Of a stretch of 64,000 bases of DNA, positions 52,001 through 63,978 are shown one piece after another; the stretch's first letter is position 1, and the number at the start of each line of letters is the position of its first letter. A program made the position numbers and the translations under genes. The DNA comes from Salvia splendens. Its lineage: Eukaryota; Streptophyta; Magnoliopsida; Lamiales; Lamiaceae. The notes beneath the pieces are model-generated. The model searched no databases and had not been told where the DNA came from. It worked only from the letters and a program-made list of their open reading frames with translations. The stretch spans positions 1,054,001-1,118,000 of the forward strand of contig NC_056037.1 of NCBI RefSeq assembly GCF_004379255.2, given 5' to 3'.

Positions 52001-54127
52001 TAAGTTCCCTCCTTTGGGGCCTCATGCTTAGGAGGAGTTGCACAATAGTTGATAATCCCCCAATGATCCAGAAACCTCACAATTCGAATTAAGTCCTCAT
52101 TTTCAATACCAGCTACTAGACCCTGGCAGTTAGCCACCGCTAGGTGCTTTTCAGGGTTTTCCATATACTTAGCAACAATGAAATTCCGACACTCCATGTA
52201 CTTTTCAGGTGTATGTTCTGTGGATTTCCCAGAAAGGAAATGTGGAACCACTTGTCTCTCCAATCTATGCACTGAACTTGGTGAAAACCATTCTGTTTAA
52301 AATTAATGGCATTAAAACAAAGAATCAGAAATTGGATACAGTCCCTTTATAGAAAACATCGATTAATGCAAGACGAATAATGACTAAGACACATACATAA
52401 GCTATTCCAGCAAAGCAGATCGAGAAAGGGTAGTCAGGCATAGAAGCTTTCTATATGTAGAGTGACAGATTGAAACTACACCATATGATTTTAAATAAAC
52501 ATAAAACTACTAACTAAGCTAATTAACTTCCACAAAAGCATAATAGTACAATTAGTAACCAGAATGAACATATGAGAACATATTTCCCAAATCATGCCAG
52601 ACAAGTGAATTTTTTTTTTAAAAAAGCAAATTTTGGAGATTTATTTATACAATTTGAATATTAAGCATCATTGCCATCATATCTGAAGATGTGCATGTCC
52701 CACAGTGAGTTAACTAAACTATCTTAAAGCATATAAACTTGAAGAGATAACCCACAAATTCTTGTTGAAACTTGAAATTATGTTCGGTTTACATAGCTGA
52801 GTACTTCACTTAAACCTTAAACCATAAACCAAATGAAACTACTGAATACTTAAAGCAAACTTGAATGCTAAAGCCTTTTTTGAGCAAACTTCATTAATGT
52901 AAACAATCAAATTATCAGCAAGATTTGGAACTCTTTCTTAATGAGTTAACTTGGGGATATTAAATGCAGGCATAATGGAATAAACTCAAGTTAATACTGA
53001 ATACACACACAACCAACCTGAATGTACTGGCACCACATGAACACGACCTGCACTCCCGAGCCTTTTAGTAACACCAGATCCAGCAACTATCCTAGGTGGT
53101 GTGATCACATATGAACCACCTCCACTACCACTTGCAGTCTCCTCTGAGGGAACCCCTAAAAGAGATGGATTGTCTCGAGGCACTGCAGAAAGTGCCTGCA
53201 GCTGCCCATAAGAAATATTCTCCAACACTGGCACTCCACTCTGCCCTTGGGCTCTGCTATCCCCAAATCTCGCAGCCCTCTCATATTCCAAAATTCGAAA
53301 GACAGATGAGTGGGGCCTATATATCTCCCTCTTGATCGCAACTGGAAACTCACATAACTTCAGTCCACCAGCAACCAACTTTTCATCCCCTTTCTCTCCT
53401 ATTATCTGGGCTGTCCTATCAGAACTAGGAATTTGCGGATCATCTTCACTTTCCAGATTGTTTTGTGGGGGATCCAGATCTGGGTCATCATCTTCATCAT
53501 TATCGTCAAGTATGTCATCATCCTGCTCTTTCAGCTTGGACTTACTCGCAACTGAGTTGTCCCTCTTCCGCTTCCTCCAACTTGCTCTTGCTTCTTAAAT
53601 AGGATACAGCCATAGAGGGAAGAAGAATAAGAAAATAGAATGACACTCATTTTTCACAGGATTCCCAAGTATAGCAATGGCTAAAAATAAAACCTTTTCA
53701 AATCCTAGCAATTTCATTTCATGATTAAATCCTGATCGTGAATGAAAATCTCAAATTTCACCTTCCTAACATAAATCCCGCATGAATTGTGGACGTTTTC
53801 ATGAGCAACGTTTATTTTTAGTAAATAAAACAAAAGTAAAAAAACCTAATTTAGCTAGCAAACACAGAAAAAAGGGCAATTGCATTCCACATACACGCAT
53901 AACATCCTACAGCTTCACCAATAATTTCAAGTAGCTAAACTTCAATTTCACAAACAGGTCACGGGCACAGAAAACGTGAACGGGGGTTTGCAAATTTTCA
54001 CAAACCCGCAAACCAATCGACGCTGAAAACTTAATAGACACATCAATCTGAAGTCCCCTTCAACAAATCGGCGCAAATTCAGGTAGAATTTTGGGGTTTA
54101 TAAAGAGTTACCTGAGGAAGCTGGCAT
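49099..54127 (-). CDS. SWI3C: SWI/SNF chromatin-remodelling subunit, SWI3C type
   Basis: Eight exons on the minus strand: 54127-54112, 53593-53018, 52292-51757, 51439-51088, 51023-50950, 50359-50254, 50162-49999 and 49581-49099. They join in frame to 768 codons plus stop, with GT-AG introns throughout. Order of parts: acidic/basic N-terminus; SWIRM domain (about residues 198-285, with the YMECRNFIVAKY and RFLDHWGIINY signatures); a ZZ-type zinc finger (CNCCSRP...LCLDC, about 353-390); a SANT domain (WSDQETLLLLEGMQLY...CILHFVRLP, about 414-460); a C-terminal coiled coil (HEEREIQRLSANI...LKRLELKLKQFAEIE, about 590-640); and a Gln/Pro-rich tail with a short polyQ stretch. The zinc finger and the GPRVAAACAH block distinguish SWI3C from SWI3A/B. 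Plant SWI3C acts with BRM-class ATPases in the nucleus. The first exon codes for only five residues; its start is supported by the conserved MPAS beginning. Confidence 0.92.
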
Positions 54128-54933
54128 TGCTCAAGAGAAAAATTGGGGGAGAGATTTATGGAGGGTTTGAGGTTTAAGGGAAGGGCAAGAGATTTGTGGG
54201 GTCTCTGTGATTGGTGAGGTGGAGAGCTGAGATTGTGGTGTGCGAGTGTGTGTTGGTGCGTGAGAGAGAAAGAGAGAGAGGGGGAGAATGGTGAGGAAAT
54301 TGTAGTGTTTTCTCTCTCTAAAAACTGTATATGCTTTGGTGGTGAAGCAGCTTCTATTTTGGGGGAAATGTTTTTGTTTTCATTTGATATTTATTTTTAT
54401 TTTATGATTACTGCAACAGCTGAGTTGCAATCTTTATTATAATTAACTAGAGGGGTCTTGTAGTATGGGGAATTTTCATTTTGGTCCCTGGGTTTTTGTT
54501 TGTTTTCAACTAGATCTAGCTATGCTTGTAAATCTACTTTGGTCTGCATTTTTAAATTATAAATGATATATTATGACGTTATCAATCAATCTCATTTGAT
54601 TAAATTTAGGGGAAAATTGAAGTTGAGTTGATATATGGAAAGTCTACATAAAGAGTTGGTCAGATAACAAGATAGAAGGACGAAATTAGACTAGAAAGAT
54701 AATTGAACGAGCAGAAACAGTGAAAAAAGGAATGCATTTCATTTTTATTACCTTAGTTTGGTAGGCTCTAAACAATATTTAGTGTTTAAAGTTTTTGGTT
54801 TTGCTTCATGTCACATTCATAAATTATGTTGAAATCATTTTCAAAGTTATCATTATTTCAATAGTTATGTATGAATAAGGGATTTATCTTGTGTTAGCAT
54901 GATGGTACTATAACTCATGATACAAAAAAACAA
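54128..54933. other. SWI3C upstream region
   Basis: 5' UTR and promoter on the minus strand, with a (GA)n tract at 54261-54284 and a TTTGGTCCCTGGGTTTTTG segment at about 54480 that resembles a MITE end. No additional gene is seen. Confidence 0.45.
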
Positions 54934-55760
54934 TATTATTAAGAGTAAAGGCCAAAATTGATCCTAAACATATGTCTATTTTATCATTTTGGTCCTAAAC
55001 ATTATCTTTTGAATTTTTGGTCCTAGACATTTCAAATCGGATCACAATTGGTCCTCCGTTAACAATTCCGTTAATATTTAACGGTCAACGATTTTAATCA
55101 CAATTTTGACCAACTTAAACAATTTTTAATTATTTAATCATCAAAAATATTTTTTAAATAAAATCATAAATAATTTGATTATTTAAAATTGTTTAAGTTG
55201 TAATAAATAATTTATGATTTTTTGATGATAAACACAATTTTGACCAACTTAATCAAATTTTAAGTATTTAATCATCAAAATTATTATTTTTAAATAAAAT
55301 CATAAATAATTTAATTATTTAAAAATTGTTTAAGTTGTAATAAATAATTTATGATTTTTTATGATAAACATAATTTTGACCAACTTAAATAATTTTTAAT
55401 TATTTAATCATCAAAATTATTTTTTAAATAAAATCATAAATAATTTTGTTATTTAAAAATTGTTTAAGTTGGAATAAAAAATTTAATTATTTAAAAATTA
55501 TTTAATTATTTCTAATAAATAATTTATGATTTTATTTAAAAAATAATTTTGCTGATTAAATAATTAAAAATTGTTTAAGTTGGTCAAAATTGTGATTAAA
55601 ATCGTTGACCGTTAAATATTAACGGAATTGTTGACGGAGGACCAATTGTGATCCGATTTGAAATGTCCAGGACCAAAAAATTCAAAAGATAAAGTTTAAG
55701 ATCAAAATGATAAAATAGGCATATGTTCAAGACCAATTTTGGCCTTTACTCTATTATTAA
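54934..55760. mobile_element. Mutator-type MITE with long terminal inverted repeats
   Basis: Element 54943-55751 starts GAGTAAAGGCCAAAATTG and ends CAATTTTGGCCTTTACTC. The inverted arms extend about 190 bp (through TCCGTTAA...AACGGTCAACGATTTTAAT). The 9-bp duplication TATTATTAA lies at 54934-54942 and 55752-55760. The centre consists of repeated AATAATTTATGATTTT / AATCATAAATAATTT blocks. Non-coding foldback element. Confidence 0.85.
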
Positions 55761-56660
55761 TAACGACAAATAATTAATCTAACTTTATTTTTGTGGTTGA
55801 TTTGTTGTCTGTAGTTAGTTAATAAGCCTTTTCCCAGTTGTGGGAGTCAATATATGAATCCGAATTATCCAATTACATCTCTATTGATCGGTATATGAAT
55901 AATAGTAATGATTATAAGATTCTATCTCTTAGCATGTGTTAATATTTCAACCGAATTTAAGATTGGTGAACCGTAAAGGGACATTTGATATTAATTGGAG
56001 CTTGCACGAGATAATCTCATCATAAGTGCTAATAAATAAGTAAACAAGACGACAAATATGTTAAATTATTGTAAATTGTTGAATGATCATTTTCCATTAA
56101 TTTGAAAGATTTTATAGCTCATTCGTCCCATTAATAAAGTCTCAAAAAACTAGGTATAGAGATTACGAATTATTGTTTAAGCTATAAAACCATGGTAGCG
56201 AACTTGTTTAAACTCAATTATGTAAAGAAAAAATAAAAGAGAGAAAATCCATAAAAAGCCCATGTACTAAGATTTAATTTGTAGCATTTGGCAATTTTCT
56301 ATTTTACTTGCAATGATTAAGAATTTTGTAATGACTAATAACTGTTGTGTCAAATATAGAAGAAAATATCCCATCAACTAAAAAGTTAATGGTCCAGATA
56401 TATTGTCACCTAGTATGCCCGTCAATCATAATTGCAAAAATATTCTCTATTTTAGGCCTAATTTTTCTTCTTTGTTTATGTAATTGTAATTGTAATTGTC
56501 TAGAGTCACTACGTGGCCATGTGTCCAGATAACTAATTTTGTTACTTATTTTTGTGTTACGTTAATCAATCATGAGATTATTAAATTTATCATAAATCAA
56601 TAAGATATTTGATACCTTGTGTTACATAATCAAAATAATAGTAGTCATTCTTAGCCTGGG
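55761..56660. other. Intergenic, nothing recognised
   Basis: AT-rich, without a gene, inverted repeat or tandem array that I could support. Confidence 0.5.
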
Positions 56661-59093
56661 CTAAAAATGGAAGAAATTTACCAACAAGTAGATAATGACC
56701 GAATAATGTGAAGAAGATTGCCTTGTACAACCGCACGGAGAAAACGCTGTTTCCCCCGGAGTGTACGGTGGATACCTTGCCGATATGTCGAGGGCAAAAC
56801 TCTGTTTTAGAAGAGCCTTCTTGTGGCTGAAAGCATCAAATGAGAACTTCCCATGACATGCTCCCATCCCACTCCCACCTACGCCCCCGAACGGTAATCC
56901 CGCCTCTAAAAACTGCAATCGCATTGTAAAACCATGAAAGTTTGGTCAAACTCGAGTCTTTATTTACAACTTCAAAAATCACACAGAAAAATTATGACTA
57001 TAAAACTCATTCGCAACTGTCCCATAACAAGAAAAAATCTAATCATTGTTTCCTTTATGAATAGATTGACATGAGAAAAGAAAGAAAATGTTAAAAAGTA
57101 GCACTCATTTTTTACGCTAATATAATCCTTATATATGAATATTTAGCAAATAGGCTCAATGGGAGCCCATACTATCATTTTTTTAAGAACAGTGTCATTG
57201 ATATTTATAGCACCACTTAAAATCGAACTTGTCCTCCAATTTCTTGTCATTTGTAAAAAGATATGCAGCAAGTGGCTTCTCTTTAGCATTGATCACACCA
57301 AAACTCTCCTCAATCTTATCAACCTTCATTATTCCAAGATATACAATATTCAATATCATGTATTCTACTTTAATTCAATAAAATGGCATGTTTTACCGTA
57401 ATTATGGGAAGTATAGGACCGAAAATTTCTTCATCCATGAGGGGTTGAGTGCTCGGTTTTCTGTTCAATTTCAAAAGCTTACAGATTGGATTGATCACGT
57501 TCACCTCCTCGAACGATCTTCCTAGAAACCTCTTCGTCATCTAGTAACTTTAACAATCGGTTAAAATGGTGGATGTTGACGATACTTGACAATTCCTTCG
57601 ACAGAAGAGGTTCTTTTCCGAAGAACTTATCCAATTGAGCCGATAGAGCATTTAGCTGAATATGTCAATGAATATGTGAGTTAATACTTTTTCCGTCCTC
57701 TAAAAGTAAAGAATTAAAGGACAGGCATATAGAAATTTTATGTATGAAATTAGGGTTTGGTAATTACCAGTTGAGGAACGAAGTTTTTTGTAGTGATTAT
57801 GTAGTCTGCGGCAATGCAGGTTTGACCACTGTTGGCGCACCATTTGCCTCCAATTATTCTTCTTGCAGCTATCTTTTCAACTAAAGTATAGAAATTTACA
57901 TTAATATAAGAAATTCTATTTATATTCTCTATTTAATACTACTACTTCATATCTCAGTCATTAAATAAGCTAATATGTTTTCACTTTTACTGTTTTTTTA
58001 GTAAAAAATAGATTTATATTCCACAACTTCATTTTCCATTAATTATTTTTTCAATTTTTAAAAACTTGTGTCAAATCAAAATACGAGGATTATTAATGTA
58101 CCTTTTCTACTACCACTGGATATTTCCCACCAAGCTCCAAAATCATTTGTGTAAGATGCTTCGCCCCAGCACTTAGCACGATACGCCCCACCTTGCCACC
58201 TCCTGTAAATCACGAAATTTAGTCGCTTAATTAGTCTCATTAGGTTTGAAAATATCAAATTGTAGAGTAACTTTTCTTAATTATCAAATTTGTGTATAAA
58301 ACAATGTCTTTTGATGATGCTCAAACACTTTTCCTTTTCTTTTTTACTTTTTTCTTATTTAATTAAACAACGACGTTTTAAATATCACCGAAAGACATCG
58401 TTTTACGCACAAACAAGATAAATGAAAAAAAAATGTGAAACTAGGAGATTTTAGCAAGCATTACAATATCTTATCCCATTTTTGTTCTAGCAAAGCAGTG
58501 GTTTCGGCCACTGCCCCTTCCACCACTTTCACAGCTGATCCGTCCATGTACTTGCCCACGAGCTTCGCGAGCAGCAATGACATGGCGGGGGAGCTCTCTG
58601 ACGGCTTCAAGACAACAACATTGCCGGCAGCAATGGCTCCGACCACCGGATCAAGTGACAACACTTATCAAATGAATGAAATGAGAATGAAATGAAACAC
58701 GGGCAATTAGTAATTAATTAAGTGTCACGTCATATAAAATAAAATAAAATAAAATAAAATAAAGAGTTTTGTGTGAGACCGTAAAAAACATTAATTATAT
58801 GACGGGTCAAGATTCGGATTCGGACTTACGAAATGGAAATTTCCAAGCTGATATAACTAACACTACACCGAAAGGTTCTGGGACGATTTTGGCTGATGAA
58901 GGCAAAGAAATTAATGATGTTTTCACCTGCAAAAGTACAAATAATTCAAAGCTAGCTTGATGAATAAATAATAAAAGAAAATATAAAGAAAATAGATGAA
59001 TTATTGATTATTAATTAAGTGTATTCAATGTTACCTTTTGTGGCTTCATCCATCGATGTAATTCCTTCAACGCCAATTTACATGATGCTGACA
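56661..59093 (-). pseudogene. ALDH3-family aldehyde dehydrogenase pseudogene, 5'-truncated
   Basis: Exon-like pieces on the minus strand, in gene order: 59093-59035 (CKLALKELHRWMKPQK), 58926-58830 (PSSAKIVPEPFGVVLVISAW), 58663-58465 (LSLDPVVGAIAAGNVVVLKPSE), 58202-58102 ([22 protein letters not shown]), 57880-57768 (with GQTC, the catalytic-Cys motif), about 57655-57397 (MDEEIFGPILPI), about 57320-57150 (EKPLAAYLFTNDKK) and about 56912-56661 (LPFGGVGGSGMGACHGKFSF). ALDH3 enzymes oxidise fatty aldehydes with NAD(P). This copy is broken. No first exon is found upstream, a conserved stretch before MDEEIFGP is replaced by out-of-frame sequence, a frameshift separates EDKFD from SGAININDTVL near 57222, and another near 56752 moves the C-terminus out of frame. 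Splice sites are largely retained, so decay is fairly recent. Confidence 0.85.
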
Positions 59094-59642
59094 CTGCAGA
59101 AATCCACATCATAAATATAATTAAATTATTGATGCCACGAATATATAGATATGAAGAAAACAAAGACTTTTTTCAAGTACAGTTACTCCTTAATTTGATG
59201 CCACGAATATATAATTAAATTATTGATGCCACGAATACAAAGTCTTTGTAAGAAAACAAACATGTAGTTGAAGAAGCAAATACTTTCTTCAAAAATTAGC
59301 TTAATATGTTAGTGCATGCGACTCAATTTTCTCTCTCCTCTCCCTTTTTCTGAACAAATATAATCACAACAAAAATTATAATATCCGGACCTTGAGGCCT
59401 ATATTACTATACTAAGTTCTAATTATGCATTCCTATTATCGAGTTTACTAGGAGTATAACATTTTAAAATGATAAATTTACAAAAAAAATCTTACTTTAA
59501 ATGAGTCCGGTTGAAGAAATAACTAAAACATGAAATATGGCATGGACACCACACGCAAGTTCTTGTCATCATCATAAATCATCAATTTTAATATTATTGA
59601 AATCTATAAGTAGATAACATAAATACTTATCAATTTTATCAT
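59094..59642. other. Intergenic with short duplication
   Basis: TTGATGCCACGAATATATA and related text recur at about 59133, 59197 and 59223. No sign of the missing ALDH first exon or any other gene. Confidence 0.45.
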
Positions 59643-59935
59643 CTCGATATCAGGCCCGGCCCTGGGGGGTCGAGCAGTGCCCCCGCCCCGGGCCCCCAAA
59701 ACGTTGGGGCCTCCAAAATCCAAATACATACATGAGTATATACATGCTACTGGGCCAGGTCCAAACTTTTAAGGTAATAATATAAATTGTATGCTATAAA
59801 TATTGTCTTGGATGTATTGAAGTGTTTTATTACTACTGTTGTTATTGTTACTATTAGTTTATAGTATTATTATGGGGCCCCTCTTTTAGTTCCGCCCCGG
59901 GCCAATAAAAACTCAGGACCGGGCCTGCTCGATAT
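59643..59935. mobile_element. GC-rich hAT-like MITE
   Basis: Element 59651-59927 starts CAGGCCCGGCCCTGGGG and ends CAGGACCGGGCCTG. It is flanked by the perfect 8-bp duplication CTCGATAT (59643-59650, 59928-59935). 277 bp with an AT-rich centre, non-coding, hAT class. Confidence 0.85.
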
Positions 59936-61122
59936 GTACGCATAGAGAAATTATTGAAAAACATCATTGCATACCTAGTAACAATAAATATAGGTCGTTG
60001 TAATTCTAGAAAAAGTATAGAGCTACAGGCGGTGAAGGAGTAAAAAATATTTTGAGAAAGAAATGATACCACAAATACAATATATATATACACATATTAT
60101 GTGTGACCATAGGGATAGGGATGTATTCAAGTTCAGCATGTAAATATTTTTCAAACGTTCAACTAAATCGCAGCCCTACGATTTTATTATCTAACGGCTA
60201 GATTAATGCCACGTGTCATTTAATAATGTAGATTTTCATTCTAATAATGTACACCGACTAATAATGTAGCATTATAATATAATAATGTAGCTTTTCATTC
60301 TAATAATGTACATCAACTAATAATGTAGCATTATAGTCTAATAATATAGCTCGGTTATTTTGATCACAACCATCCAATCAAATGATTGAGATCTATTTAA
60401 AGCTTAACACTAAAGAACTGTGAGGACCCTAATATACCCCACTATATATCCATAAATTTTTAGAGAAAGAAATGATCACAAATAAAATATATACACATAT
60501 CATGTGTGGTGGCGCTATCCATTTATACAACAAAACAATCTCAATCGTAATAATTAAAAGTGGTGGCGCTATCCATTTATACAACAAAACAATCTCAATC
60601 CACATTATGTCACATGCATCTTGCTTAATTGCTTTTATCATTCTTTAGCAAATGGTAAGATTTTCCCAAAAACTAGGACGGTGGTGATGTAAATATTATT
60701 TTAATATTGTAAAGTTTTGTTTAATCAGGTTGAGTGATACCCTAGACAGAGTAAATAGTAGACTTATCTCCTAATTATTTTTAATGAAATTTTCTTCGCT
60801 ATCATCCCAAAAATTTTAAAGCCCCATTAACTTTAAATACAGAAAAACGCATATCATCTATAGGGTTTTAAAGTACTGAAATTTTTTAGTACATGAACAT
60901 AGTAGTATAATCATTGTTATGAGAAAATCTTGAACCACCGGTCCAGTCTCAATTCCAATATTTTTGGATTGAGAAATAGCCGTTAATCGCCGATTTTGGT
61001 CCAAACTAGAAAAAAACAGTAACAACTGCGATTATAAATTTTTGAAATGACCGGAATTGCCCTTTACTGTGTTCGAATCGAAATCGGTTATATCGGTCCG
61101 GTTTCGATTCAATATTTCAAAG
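59936..61122. repeat. Intergenic with short duplications
   Basis: GAGAAAGAAATGAT-CACAAATA-AATATATA recurs at 60055 and 60462. A TAATAATGTA motif repeats about eight times at 60215-60350. GTGGCGCTATCCATTTATAC lies at 60509 and 60564, 55 bp apart, each followed by AACAAAACAATCTCAATC. The last part (60650-61122) shows no feature. Confidence 0.55.
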
Positions 61123-61814
61123 TGATGGAGTACGTACTAAACGAGCCCAACAGCAGTAAAGCCCATCAGCCTAAAGCCCAAGAAAGAGTATCAGTTCGGC
61201 ATGACTAAAGAGTATCAGTCCGTCATGACTAAAGAGTTCAGTTCGGCACAACCAAAGAGTTCGGCCCCAGCCTACAGCTCGGTAAAAGCCAACCAATCAA
61301 ACTCTGCTCTCAGGTCGGCATCAAGCTCTACTCTCAGATCGGCAAAAGCTGCTCGGCAATAATTCAGCAGTTCGGTCTCAGTATTCGACCGAACTAGGAG
61401 ATAGTGGACTCATGCAGGATTTCCACCTCCACTACACCCACGATCTATTTAGTGGTGTCAAGCAGTCATTAACTCATACAGGATAGTGGACCCATGCAAG
61501 ATCGCCACGATCTCCACGACATCCACTACCTAGTAAATAGCTGCATGCCACGATCTGGTTCAAATGTATAAATAGAACCTAGATCAGATAGATAGGGTTA
61601 GCTTCAAAAACATTCTCTCGATCTCTAGAGATAGAATACAAAATAGCAAGTCTGTATTGTAAGCTGTAGAAAACAGATCAAGCAATACAACTCTGCCCTC
61701 TTTTCTTCCCCGTGGACGTAGATTTACCTCAGTAAATCGAACCACGTAAATTCTCTGTGTCGTGATCTGCGTTTTTCCTGCATTCATCACTATCAAAAAT
61801 TCGCCGATTCATCA
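61123..61814 (+). repeat. 5' LTR of gypsy element 3
   Basis: Starts TGATGGAGTACGTACTAAAC and ends TTCGCCGATTCATCA. It shares the TTCGGC modules and the TATAAATAG box (about 61567-61575) with the other LTRs, and has an extra local duplication (AGAGTATCAGTTCGGCATGACTAA-type units at 61185-61235). Confidence 0.85.
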
Positions 61815-61815
61815 C

Positions 61816-61833
61816 TGGCGCCGTCTGTGGGAA
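61816..61833 (+). other. Primer binding site of element 3
   Basis: TGGCGCCGTCTGTGGGAA one base after the LTR, identical to elements 1 and 2. Confidence 0.8.
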
Positions 61834-61892
61834 ACAGAGAACCAAATTTGTGATAAAGCGAGTTTTTGATCCTCTTCTACCAAAAAAAAAAA

Positions 61893-63972
61893 ATGCATAC
61901 CAGATCACATAACACCCATAATGCCGTTCGTGATAACCGTGAGGAAGCTAGTCCAGCTCGCAGGTCTGAAAAACGGCCTCGGGAGACATCTACCTCCGGT
62001 TCTCACGAAGAAGGAACAAGCCACTCCAGGAGTCATCGCACCGAGTCTTCCCAGCAGCCCGATTTAAATGAAGCTGTCAAGCTGTTCTTGGCCGAGAAGC
62101 AGGAGGAGTTCTTAACCTTCCTGCAGAAGAGCCAACAGCCGGAGAAGACAACGACGGATTCTCCCTCCTCATCTAGGCATGAAAGTCACTACCCGCAGTA
62201 GTGACGTGTCTTCCAGGAGAAAGAATCCTCAACCCCGACATGTTCCTGTTCCTCCTCGGTACCGGAACCACAGGAGAACTCCATCTCCTCCGTACCGAAG
62301 AGATGTCGGGTTCGCCATCTACGGAGCATTGAAGACTCCGTTCTCGGACGATATCACCCGAACTCCTTTGCCGCGGAACTACCGAACTCCGTCGATAACC
62401 TATGACGGACTCGTGGATCCTCATGATTTCTAGGGACGCTATCAATACAACATGGCGAACCAGGGTCTCAACGAGGTCCACATGTGCAAGCTGTTCCCCG
62501 AGCTGCTCATCGGGAACGCCAGAAGGTGGTTCGACAGCCTTCCTCAAGGCAGCATTAGATCCTACCGAGATCTAATGGATGCTTTCCACAGGAGGTTCTT
62601 TCAGAAAGCGGAAGCCCGGATCACTTCGGCTCAGCTGCTTTCTATACGTCAAGGTCGCGACGAAAAGATCAGCGACTTCCTGACGAGATTCCATAAGGAA
62701 TGCCTACAAGTAGATAATCTCAATGATCTACTTGTCATTTCGGCATTCCAAAATGGAATCCTGCCCGGAGCTCTCTACAGAAAGCTCGTGGAGTGCGGTC
62801 CGCAAACAGCTCAAGAAATGTGGGACATTGCGGACCAGTTTTCCCGTGCGGATGAGGCAGACCGTCGAAAACGGTCTTTAGACAGCTCATCCCGAGGAGA
62901 CGAAAAGAAGCCCGATCATAGCGATCAGAGGCTTCCTCGCCGAACTCCTTTTGAAAGAATTCAAAGGGCACCGGTACAAGGCAGATTGGGGCCACGGCTC
63001 AATCCTGAGAAGCCGCCCGCTCAGTTCGTACCATTAAACAAATCAAGAACGGAAATTTTCGAACTACATTCCGATATGTTCGAAAAACCAAAGCGGATGA
63101 CGAAATCAGCCGCGCGGCGACCTCAGGATCAATATTGCTCCTTCCATCAAGCCCACGGTCATGATACCGAGGAGTGCCGAAATTTGGCTGCAGGTATTGA
63201 TGTTCTTGTGAAAACAGGAACGTTAAAAAAATACCAAAGCAAGCAGCCGAAAAAGAACAAAAAGCAGAGAGGTGCGAACTGCAATCCTCAGGATCCGAAA
63301 AGGCATGAAGATCCCGAAGACGACGACGAGCCGCAATATGATGGAGTAATCCAGACTATTGATGCTCTCCCTGCCGGGAAGACTAAGTCGTCCCTAAAAG
63401 CAGAACGCAGAGGTTCCAATCAAGAGGAGCCGACACATAAAAGGCTGAAGAAAGACGAAGTGATTACATTTTCAGATGCCGATCCCGTCCCAGCCATCTC
63501 TCCTCACCAAGACGCTATTGTCATTCAAGCCGGAGTGGCAAACAAACTGATCCACAGAGTATTTGTGGATACAGGAGCGTCAGTCAGCGTTCTTTTTAAA
63601 GAATGTTTCGATAAAATGGAAGTGGATCCAGCTCGGCTCAGTCCGGCTCCACTTCCTCTGAAAAGTTTCGCCCAGGAGGACACCCGCCCAGAAGGTATTA
63701 TCAGCCTTCCGATCACGGTGGGAAAAGCGCCTACAAGCTCCAATACGATGATCGAGTTCTTTGTGGTGAAAGCTCGGTCCCCGTACAACATCATCCTGGG
63801 GAGAGACTGGCTCAACACAGTTCGGGCCGTTTGCTCTACTTATCACCTCACCATCAAGATCCCCACTAAAGGTGGGATAGCGGTCATCCGAGGTGATCAA
63901 AAGAGAGCAAAAGAATGTCTGCAGATTGCGCTTAAAAGTGCCGAGCAATCAGTTCGGCACCATCAAGCATAG
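61893..63972 (+). pseudogene. Broken gag-protease (element 3)
   Basis: The gag start (MHTRSHNTH...) is followed by a one-base insertion near 62193 (an extra C in CACTACCCGC) that shifts the frame and ends the first piece at 62201. The second piece stops at a TAG at 62431-62433, where the other copies have a Leu codon. From 62452 the frame is open for 506 codons: gag domain (GNARRWFDSLPQGS), Cys/His motif (CSFHQAHGHDTEEC), DTGAS protease, ending in UAG at 63970-63972. The protease half is intact, so the damage is confined to the first third. Confidence 0.88.
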
Positions 63973-63978
63973 CAATCA
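63970..63978 (+). promoter_or_regulatory. UAG CAA UCA readthrough context (element 3)
   Basis: The stop of the gag-protease frame is followed by CAA UCA and then by open codons of the pol frame to the window end, exactly as in element 1. Confidence 0.6.
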
